A stretch of 64,000 bases of DNA from Anaeramoeba flamelloides. Lineage: Eukaryota; Metamonada; Anaeramoebidae. Under the pieces are notes generated by a model that saw nothing but the letters and a program-made list of their open reading frames with translations, was not told the DNA's origin and did not search any database. Location of the stretch: assembly GCA_027625915.1 (NCBI GenBank), contig JANTQA010000033.1, positions 5,022,001 to 5,086,000 of the forward strand, given 5' to 3'. Of this stretch, positions 34,483-46,699 are shown piece by piece. The position numbers and the translations under genes are program-made. Within the stretch, counting starts at the first letter, position 1; each line of letters begins with the position of its first letter.

Positions 34483-34990
34483 CAAAATAAACGAAATTCC
34501 AAAAAATTTCACACAGTTTAAACAGTTGAAAGAATTACAATACTACAGTTTAAATCCAATTTGGAAATAATTTTGATTTTACAAACAATTTTTTCATTTT
34601 TTGTCTTTTCTATTTTGTTTTCATTTACTTTTTTCATAGTTAGGTAATCCGTTTCATTTGATCGGAATTTTTTTTTAATAAATGATTGAAGAAGGTTAAT
34701 GTTGAGTTTTTTAAATAGAAAAACCACATACAAATAGTTGATAGTATTCTAACCATTTGATCGACTATCAATAATTGTTGGTGAAATTTCAACAAATTTA
34801 CCTATACAATTGTTTGTTCCACTCGTTTTATCATTTTGGAAACAAACAGATTTTTATTTTTTCGTTTTATATTTTTTTCTATTATTTGTATAAAAATGAT
34901 TTCTTATAAAAACATTAATACTGATAACCTAAATGTGGTTTTATTATGTTTGGAAAAAAATTATCAAGAGAGTAGTATTTTTTCAAAATA
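34483..34990 (+). repeat. Family H dispersed repeat, copy H2
   Basis: A diverged copy of the family seen at 12716 and 55880: ACACAGTTTAAACAGTT, TTTGGAAATAATTTTGATTTT, then GGTTAATGTTGAGTT. The minus-strand frame across it (34518-34733) is a shadow. Confidence 0.6.
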
Positions 34991-35939
34991 AATTGAAATC
35001 TTGTCAAGATCTTGAAAAATATTTTTTTTTGTAATTTGTGTTTCGACTTATGAAATGGATGAGTCAACCTCATTTAAACAATTAACTGATTTGGGTCTCT
35101 TTTTTGAAATCAGAAAATTCGCATGTTTCCAATATAAAACTAAAAAAAAGTAACCTATTATTTATATTAACAATTAAGTTAATTCTTGAAAATGGGAAAA
35201 CATATTTTTCGTTTTATGTTGAAAAGTCTTGATTTTGAAAGAAAAATTTTTTATTTGGTTAGTATTTTTAATAATTTTTATTTCAATACAAATATCAGCC
35301 CATAAAACTAATTGAATTATAGGTGATTCAATAAATGAATATTTGATAGAAGTTTAATATGAGTTTCTCAATTAAATTGAGATCAATTAAGCAAAAATTT
35401 TTTATTCTTTAAGGATTTGAAAAAGTTGTTTAATGATTTTCAAAAAATGAAAGAAAATTGCAAAAAAATTTTTTTAACAAATTGTTTGTTCTTATTCACA
35501 AGAAACATTATAACAATTTAAATCATTTTTGTCAGAAAAAAATTGATTTTGAATTTTGGAGATAAAATTACACAATTCCTCAAATATCTTCAAGAAAATT
35601 TTATATTTAAAAATCGAATTTTATCTTGGAACAAAAACAAAATTTCAAAGTAGAATTTTTAAATGACTTTAAAAATTTAATGATTTTAACTATCCTTCTT
35701 AAATCAATACAATTATCTTCCAATCCGTTGAATAAATCAATTTTTTTGGTTTACCAAAATAATTATCTCAAAAAAGAAAAAAAATCTTTATTTTAATATT
35801 CCATGCAACAAAGAGTTGTTATTGAATAATAATGATGGAAAATTGCAATAAACAGTGTAAAAGCTTTTTTTAATGTGCAAAATAAAATGAATTTAAATAG
35901 TTTTGTTTTTCGGAAAAAATGGATAAAAAAATTTGATCT
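34991..35939. other. Intergenic AT-rich sequence
   Basis: No gene or repeat that I can support. Confidence 0.35.
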
Positions 35940-36090
35940 AAACTAAACTAATATTCTTTTTTGGCTTTCTTAGTCGATCAGAATTTTTTGACACTTGACA
36001 TATACAAAATTTATAAGTAGAGAATACCACCAATAATATATTTTAAAAATTTGACTTGTTGCTGTAGAGGACTGATCCCTTAAAGTGATA
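35940..36090 (+). repeat. Family I repeat end, copy I1
   Basis: About 150 bp matching the reverse complement of about 50030-50175: TTAGTCGATCAGAATTTTT at one end and GGACTGATCCCTTAA at the other, with AATATATTTTAAAAATTTGAC between. It may be one end of a larger element. Confidence 0.55.
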
Positions 36091-36530
36091 TTTTTTTTTT
36101 GCCTATTTTTTGAATTTTGGGTGTGTCCAAATTTTTGGAATAGGTTTGAGTTGAATTTAATTTTTCTCAAAAAAATAATAATTCCTAATTTTAAAAATTG
36201 GAAATAAAAAATATTAATGAACATTTTTCTAAATTATATGAGATATATTTCAATTAGTTTCTGTGATCAATGATTTAATTGCTAAATAAAATCAAAAAAA
36301 TTTCTTTGGAAAACATTTATTATTTTTAAATTTACATCTTTTTTTAATTTAAAAAAGTAAAGATCAAAAAGAGAATAAAATAAAATAAAAAATTTAATTA
36401 AATTCATGTTTAATTCATTTTAAAAATATTTGTTAATAAACCATAAAATTTTCCTTCAACCTAGTTCTTTTTTCTGTTCTGTGAATTATTTGAATTTGGA
36501 TTTCTATAAAAGTAATAATATTATTTACTT

Positions 36531-37141
36531 TATGATTAATTGGTATAAACTGTCATTTCCTTCCTTCCGTCCTTTCTTTCTTTACTCTCTTCTTCTTTTC
36601 TTCTCGATAACATCATTTCATAGTCACTGCCCCAACAAAAATAACAGTTGGAGAGGAAAGAACATTAGTTGATGTAATCAATTCAGAAAATCAAAATTTT
36701 TATTTTTATTCACAAAAGGATGGTGCGAAATATACCATTTCAGCAGATACAGAAACGTGTGACATCGAATTATATTTTAGAAAGGGAATGCAACAGCCAA
36801 CCTTCGAATCAAAATATAAACTTAAATTAACACAAAAAAAATCCTCACTTGGTTGTCATTCTACTACAGAAATTTCAAGAGATGATCTGGAAAATAATAT
36901 CCCTGAAGTTGTTCAATTAATTTGCAAACCCACTAGTGATGATATTAAAACCTTATCCATTTTAGTAAATTTTGATTCACCTGGCCCAACTTATGATCAC
37001 ACACTCCTTGGGTTGTCTTATGGAAACGTTTCAATTTCTCTTTTAATTCTAATAAATGTAGTAATCTCAGTATTTTACTTTAGAAGGGATAGAAACCGTA
37101 AAATTGGCAAGGCTATCCAAAATGCTAAAAAAACAGATTAA
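36531..37141 (+). CDS. Putative type I membrane protein, unknown family (first exon unresolved)
   Basis: The frame from 36624 to the stop at 37141 is clearly coding. It has a beta-rich outer part (TAPTKITVGEERTLVDV, FYFYSQKDGAKYTIS, four Cys), one membrane span near the end (SISLLILINVVISVFYF) and a short basic cytoplasmic tail (RRDRNRKIGKAIQNAKK). Just upstream, a frame from the ATG at 36531 encodes an ideal signal peptide (FFLYSLLLFFSITSFHS), but it is offset by one base from the main frame. Alternatively this T/C-rich stretch is itself an intron (GTATAA..ATAG, about 80 bp), whose upstream exon I could not find in phase. The outer part vaguely recalls beta-sandwich surface domains. Function unknown. 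Confidence 0.6.
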
Positions 37142-37507
37142 TTTTGTTTTATAAAAACTAAATAAGCTAATTACAATCTTCAAATTTTATTGAATTGAAC
37201 CAACAATATTTTTTTTTTTTCAGAATAAAAAAAAAGTAGAATATATTAACAATAAAAATCAGCCAAGTTACATTATTTTCTCATCTATGTTATTCTTTAT
37301 CCATATAACTATATTTTTATTAATATGTTTTTCGAACTATTAATAATTAAACGTTTTTTTCACAACTTGAGAAATATTAAGGAAACTTTTTTTTGTAAGA
37401 AATAATTATCAAGTAAACTCTTTTCCAAAATACAGAGAAAGTGAATTTTTTAATTAAAAAAATTTTCCTTCGTAATATTTTATAATATGAGGAATAAGAT
37501 TAAAAAG

Positions 37508-37994
37508 AAACTCCATTTCAAAAATTATGACTCACCTGGAATAATAAATTAAAAAAAAAAATAATTACCCTTTTGGTTTTCAAGAACAACTAATAATTAA
37601 ATCTGATTAATAATTCAATTTTAAAGTATTCGAAATATATAAACGCCTGATATTTTAAAAATTAAAAAAAATAAAAACACAACCAAAAAAAAAGTGAGTC
37701 ACATTTTTTGAAATGAGCCTTTTAGATTGTTTATGACTGAACATTACTGAAAAAAAGTTAACACATAATATTTTTTGTGATATAATTATCTGAATTTCAA
37801 AAGACATTATAAGATCTCAAGTTTCTAAAGTTTTTTCTTAATATTTTCCAAGATCTTTATTTCTAATTCAGCTTGTCTTGCTTATAAAAAAGTAATCAAA
37901 AGAAAAGAAAGAAAAATAAAACAATAATAAAAAGCAAAAGTAAAACTAAAGAGTTTTCAAAAAGAAAAAAAAAATTGAAAAAGCAAATGAAAAA

Positions 37995-38041
<47 letters not shown>

Positions 38042-38110
38042 AACAAAAGAAAAACAAAAATTTGAAAAAGCAAAACTAAAATTTGCAAAATTAGAAAAAA
38101 TGATTTTAAT
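37508..38110 (-). mobile_element. Family G MITE-like element, inverted copy G2
   Basis: About 600 bp, the reverse complement of 58141-58680 and 61886-62468. Its outer left repeat is CATTTCAAAAATTATGACTC, with a matching inverted GTGAGTCACATTTTTTGAAA near 37700. Beyond that come a 150-bp unique part and an A-rich run at 37960-38060 reflecting the family's T-rich core. Confidence 0.65.
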
Positions 38111-39500
38111 TATTAATTAAAATAAAATTTTTTAAAAAAAGTCCTCAAATTTTTTTATAAAGTAATATTGGAAAATTAAATAAATCTTTCTTAAGGGTTG
38201 AGTCATTATAGTGAAATTTTTTTATCTGAAATGGAAAAAAACTTTTTAGTAATTTTTATGAGTTCCTAACACAAAACAACCAACCAACCTATTAAGTACG
38301 ATCGATCTCCAAAAATTAACAACCAAAGACAAGCACATTTTTAGAAAAAATAGCCAAAGAGTGACACTCAATTTCCAATTCAAATGGTTGTGAATTACAA
38401 TTTTAGAAAACAACTAAATAAGTTTTGAAGTGTCTCTCTTAAGGGAGATTTTGAGATCTCAGTGATTTTTTTTTTCTTTATTTTCAAATGAGTTATTTTT
38501 ATCGAAAGAGTATTACATAATCCTTAATTGGTCAAATTTAGAGGGTTACAAAATCACCACAAATCAGATTAAATCGAATTAAATTAATTGCGAAATTCAA
38601 GAAAACAAATTTATTTTAAATTAAAGAAATTTAACTATTTGGAAATAGAAAATGAGAAAAGAGGAATTTTTTTTTTAAATTTTGATTTTTTGAAATTGAA
38701 AACTCTTTTTAACTTATTTTTCTTCGTTGAATTTTTTGTCTAAGAAGATCCAATGGAATTTTTTTTTGGTTATTTAAATTTGGTCAATCAAAAGAATGGC
38801 TATTTCACAATACCCTTTTTGGTCTCAGTTCACTCCTTGAGTATGGAGCACATCCACAGTAAATGGCTAGACCCTTAAGAGTATTCTTAAATTCATATTT
38901 CCCTTCTGTGTTTACATTGTAATCTTAAAAAATTAACTCTTTCTTCTTCTTTTTTTTTCTTGTGGACTTTTAAAGCTCAATGAAACATAAATCAGAGACT
39001 TTATGGAAGAATTATTTATGCTAAAGTATTTATTTTAAAATATGGATTATGAATTCTTGAAATAGTATTAATTTCAGTTTCAATTTTTCTTTGGGAAAAG
39101 ATATTAATTTATTAAAAAAAAACCATAATAATCATTTTTCCCTGAACACAAAAAAGATCTATGAAAAGTTACAGATATCGTAAAGTAAGACAAAAGTTTT
39201 TAATGGTGCCTAAATTTAAAATCATAATTGTGTGTCTTAATTAGAAAAAAAAAATTAAAAAAAGTAAATATAATTCTTTAAAAGATTTCTTTTCTATTTT
39301 TTTCTTGAGCCTGAAAAAAAATAATCATCATTAAAATAAAAAAAGGAAAAATTTAAAAATAATAATAAAGAAAAAATAAATGCACGACAATATATATATA
39401 TATATTATTGTATATAATAGAATAAAATTAAATATTTAAAAAATAATGAAATTTTATATTCCACATAATGAATGTGATTTAAAATTCACCTTGGATCTGC
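38111..39500. other. Intergenic AT-rich sequence
   Basis: About 1.4 kb, 3' of the LMBD1 gene. There is no supportable gene. A slightly GC-richer piece near 38820-38880 (CTCCTTGAGTATGGAGC, an imperfect hairpin) has no assigned role. Confidence 0.35.
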
Positions 39501-42500
39501 TTAATCAAAATCTGAATCTGAATCTGATCTATTGCCTGCAAATATGTTTTTAGGTTTTTTTTTTATTCCTATAAAGATAAATATTGAGACTAATATGACG
39601 AATAACCAATCCACTGCATAATAAACAATTGCAAAGAAGGGCATTTTGACTGAAATTCTACCAACAAGTGTTGAGATCATTGACATTCTACATTTATTTT
39701 CAACAACGCCAACATCAGATAATGTGCATTGATTTCCTTTTTCGTTTAAGCCGATTCCAAATGTCATATATTGTGGTGCGATACTAATAAATTCAAACAC
39801 CAGTACTAGTGCAATCATCATTATAAACAGGCCAGTTAATAATAATCCTTGGTCGGGTGATGCATGCTTTCTTAAACTGTACATTTTGATCCATAAAAAT
39901 CTTGTTGAAATTCTTACGATCCCAGCGATTGTCGTAAACAAAATGTATGTAGAAAAGATAAAATAAAATATGAAATCCATGGGGAATCCCTTGGCTAAGC
40001 CCACCATCAAGAGATCAAATATGTTTTTTGAAGGTTCCTTAAGAACAAAGCCACACCTCCAGCCACATTCTGATTTTAATGGCCTTTCAATCAGAGAAAT
40101 TAGAAAGGAAATTAAAAAAAAAACTGTGATCAAAATGAATATAACGCCGAAAATGCGTGAAGAAGTTTTGATACAATTTATAGCTTTATCAAACCTTCCC
40201 TTTACAGGCTCTTCCTCTTTTCTATTTCGGTGATTTAAAATCCTTTCTTTTCTTTTTAAAGAATCCAGTTCCTTCTTTTCCTTTTTAGATAATGGCTTTC
40301 CAGATAATGTTTCCTTTGATTCCAGTGCCATCATTCGATCGTGTATTTCTTCAACTTCATCCAAGGCATTATAATCATTACCACCAGCTTGTTTACCTTT
40401 TAAGAGAAAAATCGGCATCGCACCCATTCCATACGATGTGTATACAAGAAACAAATAACACCCAAGAAGTGTTAAACACCCAATTGGAAACAATACACCA
40501 GAGTCTGCAGCTATTGTAAGGATATTAGTTCACACATTATATCATTAAAAAATTTTAGAATGAATGAACGGACTTTTTGGTGAAGGTATTTGAAAATTTG
40601 ATGGCTGGTAGCCAAACTTCATTTTACGAGATTGTTGTTAGGTATTTTTATAGAATATCGCTTTACATCACGGGAAAATAATATACATAAAGATCTAACC
40701 GTTTGGAAAAAAATTTTCAAACACATTTTTTAATTGGAAACCTTAATAGAACCACAGAAATCACAGAAATCACAGAAATCACAGAAATCACAGAAATCAC
40801 AGAAACCTGAAAATGAATTAATAAAAGAATAAATAAAAAAAAAAGAAACAAATTAAATGATTAAAGACAAAATGGTGGATTCAGCACAAAAAAATTTTTT
40901 TTAAATACTATCTTTTGAAATGGGTTTTTCTTTGATTAATATTTAAAAATTTGTTCAAAAAATAGATTATTTTTAGATCTCTCAAAGCAACACATTAGAA
41001 TTTTGATAATAAAGTATAGATCTAAAATTGTTTTTGTTAATTTTGATTTGTAATTATATAATGAATTAGTATTCTGTGTGGTTTATTTGTTTCTTTTTTT
41101 ATTAATTGATTTTACTTTTCGTTTTCTGGTTTCTGTGATTTCTGTGATTTTTTTGATTTCTGTGATTTCTGTGATTCTATTAAGGTTTCGAATTAAAAAT
41201 CGTGTTGAACTTTTTTTTTATGTTTCACTTTTTTTCCCAAATGGTAACGAAGATTCCAAATAAGAATTATCTTAAAGTTTAAACAAACCAAATGGATTTC
41301 ATAAAGCAGATGACGGAGTAAAAAAGAAAAAGCAAATGTCTTTCAAAAAAATGTTGCAAAAAGAGTTTTCTTTTGGATAAAGTCCTTGGAATAGGTCTAT
41401 TGAAGTTTGTCAACTGTTTTAATGCGATAATTGAAAAATCTTTTTATCGATCATTTTAAAAACAATTATATCGAATTATTTTTTGTTTAACATTAAAAAT
41501 TAGCCGTTTAACAAAAACATGGACTAAAAGTTTTAAAAAAGTGTCTCTCAAACTATCCAATTCACCCATTTTAAGTGGTTTGAGAAACACTTTTTAAAAA
41601 GTTTGGTATCACTTTTTTAAAACAGCTGTATAATTAAAATGTTTAATAACTTTTCAAGAGAACAATTTGATGTTGGATTATTCAAAAAGATTTGTTTTTT
41701 ATTTTTTTCAATTAGTGTTTCAGATTAAAAATGTACAAATGGAAAAAAATAGGTTTAATTGGTTTTAATTAAAAAATGATTTTAAAAGTTCTCATTTTCT
41801 AATATTATTTTACTTATTTTTTCCTTCAATTGAAAAACAAAAAACAAATTCAAAAGTTTGCTTGATTATTCGAATTAAAATAGAATTCAAAACATCACAT
41901 AAAAGAAAAATTTAAGCATGTTCAATTTAACAAATTTGAGCTTTTAATTGTGAACATTCATAAAAGTGATATTTTTTTGGATTTTTTTGATACTAGGATT
42001 TTTCCATTCATGTGAAATTGGACTTAAAATTTTAGCATTAGGTATTAATACAGTTTAAGTAATTTCAGTTTCATAATATCTTTTATTGATCAGTTAACAA
42101 TCAAAGTAAAAAAAATATTTGAATATTTGAAAATTTGAAAATTTTCACCACCATCTTACAATTAAATCCGATTTGACAATTTTTTTCCTGAAAGGTAAGG
42201 TCTTTGATTAAAATTGTTCTCAAAAAGTGTGAACAAAACAGTTTTAAATAAATTCCTGAAAAGAAGTCTATCGAAGTTTGTAAATAGTTTTATCGATAAA
42301 TATTGAAAACTGTTTGGTTATTCCTTGTTAGAATTACTCGAATAATTATTTGAAAAAAAGTGAATCCAAAAAGGGTTTTTCAAAAAGTAGATTCCAAAAA
42401 GTTTACAAGGTGCCACAGAAATCAATAATTGTCAGTTTTGTAAATTTTTTGGGTTGTATTTTCACTATTTTCTAATTTTCAACCAAAAAAATTGATGGGT

Positions 42501-43216
42501 AGGCTCAAAACAATAAAAATAAAAATAAAAAAAAAAAAAAAAAAAACAGGACAAGAAAACAGATTCGAGGGATTAGGAATTTTTCTTCTTACCAGACTCA
42601 TTTCCAAACATTGCGTCTTTCCAATTTTTAGAGCCGCTATCTGGCACTGATCCCGGACTTGCAAGGAGTCCTACCAAAAGCAAAATAAAAATAATAACCA
42701 AAGTAAATGCTGTGTATCTCATTGCACTGAGAACCTTTTTTTTGGTGGTAATGTCCTCGTCTTCTGATTCAAAATAAAAATATGCGAAGGGGATCACAAA
42801 AAATGAAAAGATCATAATGAGAATAAAGATTACATAATAACCTGCTTTTAAAGAAGACGAATGATCTGTGTCGTAGCGTAGACTATAAATATCCAAGGGG
42901 ATAATACAAATAATCTAAAAGAAGAAAGAAAAAATTATTTGGGAACCACGTAATGGTTTGATCAATCATTAAGTACACTATAAAATTGCTTTTGGAGAAT
43001 TCAAAAGGATGGGATCTACAAGAAAAAAAAAATTTTTAGAAATTGAAAGGAAACGCAACTTACAAGAACTGGAATAAAAAGCGTAAAAATCGTAACAATT
43101 TTTGTTAGCTTTTCTGATTGATGTTTGTCAGCATAATAACGAACAAGAATTATTGAAAAGAGAATGACTATTATAGAAAAAATAACAAAAAGAATCCAAG
43201 ATGGTCCGTATGCCAT
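39501..43216 (-). CDS. LMBRD1: LMBD1-like lysosomal cobalamin transport escort protein (LMBR1 family)
   Basis: Three exons, 43216-43064, 42914-42593 and 40510-39501, join in frame (phases 0 and 1) to 494 residues, near the usual 540 of animal LMBD1. The order of spans and motifs follows LMBD1: an N-terminal span (ILFVIFSIIVILFSIIL), LDIYSL, a third span before YFYFESEDED, the YTSYGMGAMPIFLLKG loop, a charged cytoplasmic helix (LKRKERIL), two more spans, PMDFIFYFIF, WIKMYSLRKH and IAPQYMTFG, and an acidic tail (RSDSDSDFD). In animals it works with ABCD4 to move cobalamin out of lysosomes; that role here is inferred from homology. Intron 1 is 149 bp. Intron 2 (42592-40511) is 2082 bp and contains repeat C2 and a foldback element. 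Donors include GTAAGT and GTAAGA. Confidence 0.87.
40690..41255. mobile_element. Foldback element with 9-bp tandem repeats in its arms, in LMBD1 intron 2
   Basis: About 565 bp, with inverted arms of roughly 170 bp. The left arm runs from CCGTTTGGAAAAAAA through AAACCTTAATAGA to a row of six ACAGAAATC units (40752-40806). The right arm is its reverse complement, ending in CTATTAAGGTTTCGAATT and CCAAATGG, with fewer and partly altered GATTTCTGT units at about 41128-41180. Unequal unit number between the arms shows expansion after the arms formed. No transposase. Confidence 0.7.
42221..42405 (+). repeat. Family C repeat, copy C2, in LMBD1 intron 2
   Basis: 185 bp nearly identical to the reverse complement of 16806-16992. 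Weaker relatives of its words (AAGTTTGTCAACTGTTTTA, AACACTTTTTAAAA) occur at 41396-41640 in the same intron and at about 3840. Confidence 0.8.
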
Positions 43217-43802
43217 TAGGTTGTTTTGTGTTTTATGATAAAAAAAAAAATGAAAATAATTTTTGAGAAAAAATAAATTAATGGTTACAAATCCGTAACG
43301 AAAATCAGAATTGTATTTCAACTATGAAAAAAAATATGGGAACAATGCCTTTTGATCATATTGCTTGACTTTTTGCTCATAATATGAATTTCGTTGATTT
43401 AAGTTTTGTTAGAAAAAAGATTATTCATGTTTTTTGACAAAATGAAAATCTATTGAGATAATTATAAGAAAGAGTTTTCAAATACATCTATAGAAGATGT
43501 AACAGGCTTCCTGTCCATTTTTCGGGTTTTAAAGAAATACAATTTTGATAACACTTTTATAAAAACTACTTTCTTTCAGTAAAAAAAAAAATCTGAAATG
43601 TCAAAAAAGTGAAAATTATTTTTGGAAATCACAAATAATGAATTGAGAAGCAAAGGAAATATGACTAAAAGCAGAATAATTTTAAAAGTTAATACGAATT
43701 GAGATTGGGGTTATCATGTTTTCAGAAGAAAGGAGTATAACTTTGATTTTCTGAATTTCAATTTCATTGGGAGAATTTAAAAAGATCCTTATAAAAATCA
43801 AT
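43217..43802. other. Intergenic, upstream of the LMBD1 gene
   Basis: Should carry the LMBD1 promoter; no motif can be named. No other gene seen. Confidence 0.3.
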
Positions 43803-43999
43803 CAGTTAGTTCCAGTTTTAAAAAGTAAACTTTGAAGGAAATTTAAGGCACAAAAAAATCTCAAATTAAAGAACATTTTTTGGAATTTTTTTTTTTACAA
43901 ATTATTCTACTAAAATTTGAATTTTGTACCTTAATTTGAGTGTTTTTTTTATAGCTTAAATTTCCTTCAAAGTTTACGTCTTAATACTGGAACTTACTG
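43803..43999. mobile_element. Family D foldback MITE, copy D2
   Basis: About 197 bp, more diverged than D1 and D3. The left arm has CAGTTAGTTCCAGTTTTA then TTTAAGGCACAAAAAAATCTC; the right arm is its inverse, ending GGAACTTACTG. Arms of about 85 bp. Confidence 0.75.
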
Positions 44000-44435
44000 T
44001 ACTTTATTTTTAAGGATAAAAAGGGTGGAAAAATCAGTTAAAAGTACATTTATCGGGTAATTCATATTTTTTAAATTATGACTTTTGAATAGCCTTTTAG
44101 ATTTAAGCTAAATTATTGTTTGAGTAAAATTCTATTCTCCAAACTAATGAAAAAAAAAAATTTAAAACAATCGGATAACATCTTCAGAACAAAACTCACG
44201 ATTATTAAATGATTTTTTAATAAAAAAATTACATAATGGTTTTAGAACCAGTGAAAAATTTTGATTACAATTTACTAATTAAATTTTTTCAATTTAGAAA
44301 ATCTTTAAAAAAAAAATATAATTGAAAATTTTTAATTATTATTCATTTGAAAAAAATCATTTCTAATGGAATTTTTATGATTTAAAACAGTTTTTAACTA
44401 TCTTTTGTAACATTCGAATAATTATAATAAGATAT

Positions 44436-45350
44436 ATTATCATTTTTTTAATTTTTTCCATTTTTTCCAATAGATGAATCTTCTTTATATTAATTAAAGA
44501 AGATTTACAAAGGAAAAAGAGCAAGTGGCTACTTCCCAAGACTGTGACACTGAAATACAAAAGTATGATTAACTTGAAAATAAAAAACAGAAAGTTAAGG
44601 CTAAATATGAACAAGGGTTTAGAACAAATCAGATCAAAAAAAAAAAAAAGAAATTACAATAATTAAATAACGATCCACAAATGAGTTTCTTTATCAATTA
44701 TCAAATTTAATTGAGCAACCGAAACTATTATGGATATTATTTTGGGTGACCCTTAGTTAAAGAAAGGATTTTTTTATTTTTTTCCATTTTTCCCCTAGCT
44801 GAATCTTCTTTATATTGGGAAGAAGAGTTACAAAGGAAAAAGATCAAGTGGTTACTTTCTAATACTGTGACACTGAAACACGAAAGTATGAGTAACTTGA
44901 AAATAAAAAATAAAAAGCAAAGGCTAAAATGACCAAAGATTTAAAGCAAATAAGATCAAAAAAAAAAAGAAAAGAAATCACAACAATTAAACAACAATCC
45001 CCAAGTGAACATTCATGATCAATTATCAAATTATTAAATCAACCAAAAGTATCGTGGCTGTTATTTAGGGAGTTTTTAGTTAAAGATAGCATTGTTTTTT
45101 TTTTTTTTTTTTTTACCAATTGTTTGTTATAAAACCTTTTTAAATTTCTTTTTTTTTTTTTTTTTCTTTTTGCTTTATTCTTTTCAATTCTTTGCTTTTG
45201 CTTTTTAAACATAAAAAAAAATGGGTATATCTTTCCCTTGAACAATCGTGAAATCTAGGATTTTAAGCTTAAATTTCCTTTGAGGAAATTTAAGTAAAAG
45301 GACATCTAGAGTGTAATTTACACTTCTTCCATCAATAAATATAAAGAAAG
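44436..45350 (+). repeat. Family E repeats in tandem, copies E2a and E2b
   Basis: The left part of family E occurs twice in a row (44436-44755 and 44763-45060). Both have GTGACACTGAAA.AC and TCAAGTGG.TACTT.C. The right part follows once, to 45350 (GGGTATATCTTTCCC, GTGTAATTTACACTTCTTCC). The T-rich cores at 45090-45170 explain the Lys-rich minus-strand frame there, which is not a gene. Confidence 0.7.
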
Positions 45351-45600
45351 GATTTTTTTTTTTTTTTTTGATTTTTTACCAATTTCTTCTTATTAACCCT
45401 TTTATTTTTCAATTTTTTTCTTTTTTCTATTTTCCTATTTTCAATTTTTTGCTTTTTTTTTTTTTTACATAAAAAAAATTGGGTATGTCTTTCCCTTAAA
45501 AAATTTTGAAATCTATGATTTTACGTTTAAATCTATTTTAAGGAAATTTTGAGTTAAAGCGTATTTAAAGTGTATTTTAAACTTCTTGTATTAATAATTT
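45351..45600 (+). repeat. Family E repeat, right half only, copy E3
   Basis: A further copy of the right part of family E directly follows E2: T-rich core, GGGTATGTCTTTCCC, AAATCTATGATTTTACG, then GTGTATTTTAAACTTCTT. With E2 it makes a small tandem array of partial copies. Confidence 0.65.
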
Positions 45601-45840
45601 TATCAATTTTTTTTATTTTTTTTTTTCAAGTTTTTTTATTATTCTTAATTTAAAACACATTATCTAAAATATTACATCTTATGAAAACGACCAATATAAC
45701 ATTTCACAACATTTTATAGCATAATTTAGAATAAAAACGGGTTACTTATTTGTTAATTTTTTTCTATTATTTTACAAAGGATTTTATTAATAATTTAATT
45801 ATTTTATTTCGAATTTTAACACACTTTCAAAATTTATAGA

Positions 45841-46305
45841 TACATTCAAGACCTACAGTGAAAATTTGTAATTTATCGAATTTTGCTATCTATTATAAAA
45901 TTGAGTTTTAAGAAATAGAAAATTCAATTTCTATGATGAGAGAAAATTTTCAATTTCTCTTGATAATCATATGAGAATTTTTTTGTTTGGAAAAAGTGAA
46001 TTAAAAAATATAATGAATCAAGAGAAACTTGAATGTATTTTTCCATTTTAATTTGTAAATTGTTTTAATATATAATTTTTACAATTTTTGAGATTAAAGA
46101 TACACATTAATGTATTTTATTTTTCTGTAAAACTTATCAAATTCAAAAACCAAAAAATGTAATTTTTTTTTTTATTCTAGTATAAATTTTAAGGTTCAAG
46201 ATAATCTTTCATAATAATTTATAGTTTTTTATAGAGGAATAAATTTTTATAATACAAGATAGATTTCCCTTTCTTATAAATTTTCATGGTTGAAATGGAT
46301 CGTCT
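45841..46305 (+). mobile_element. Family J element, diverged copy J2
   Basis: Matches J1: GACCTACAGTGAAAATT at the left, AGAAAATTCAATTTCT and TTTTCAATTTCTCTT, then a right part with AATTTATAGTTTTTTATA. The GC-rich terminal repeats of J1 have mostly decayed. Confidence 0.55.
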
Positions 46306-46558
46306 GTAACACTTTGTTACAAAGCTTAACCAATGTTAAATTTAAATTTTTTTATTAAGGTTTATAAGATAATCCAAAAGATAAAAATGATATATTATTG
46401 AATATACTAATTTTAATTGTAAAAATGACTCAAAATTTATTTTTATAAAAAAATAGGTCCAAATATCTTTCTTTAATATTACCCCTCTTTTCTTGTCATT
46501 AATCTGATAAATTTTCAAATTTTTATTTTAATAATCCCAAACTGTGAATTAAAAAAAA

Positions 46559-46562
<4 letters not shown>

Positions 46563-46594
<32 letters not shown>
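46563..46594. repeat. (AT)n microsatellite
   Basis: An uninterrupted AT run of about 16 units. Confidence 0.95.
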
Positions 46595-46596
<2 letters not shown>

Positions 46597-46699
46597 AACA
46601 CAAAAATTAAAGTAAATATTCTCTTGATATGTGAAAATTATTTTATGTTTTTTTTGAATTATCTCTCATTAATTAAATTATAACTTCAAAATATTAATA

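Noticed and set aside
34518-34733. Minus-strand 71-codon frame
   Set aside because: Falls in repeat H2 and is not open in its other copies.
40752-40806. CRISPR-like array
   Set aside because: The 9-bp units are contiguous with no spacers, and the organism is eukaryotic.
45039-45245. Lys-rich minus-strand frame
   Set aside because: It is the complement of the T-rich core of repeat E2.
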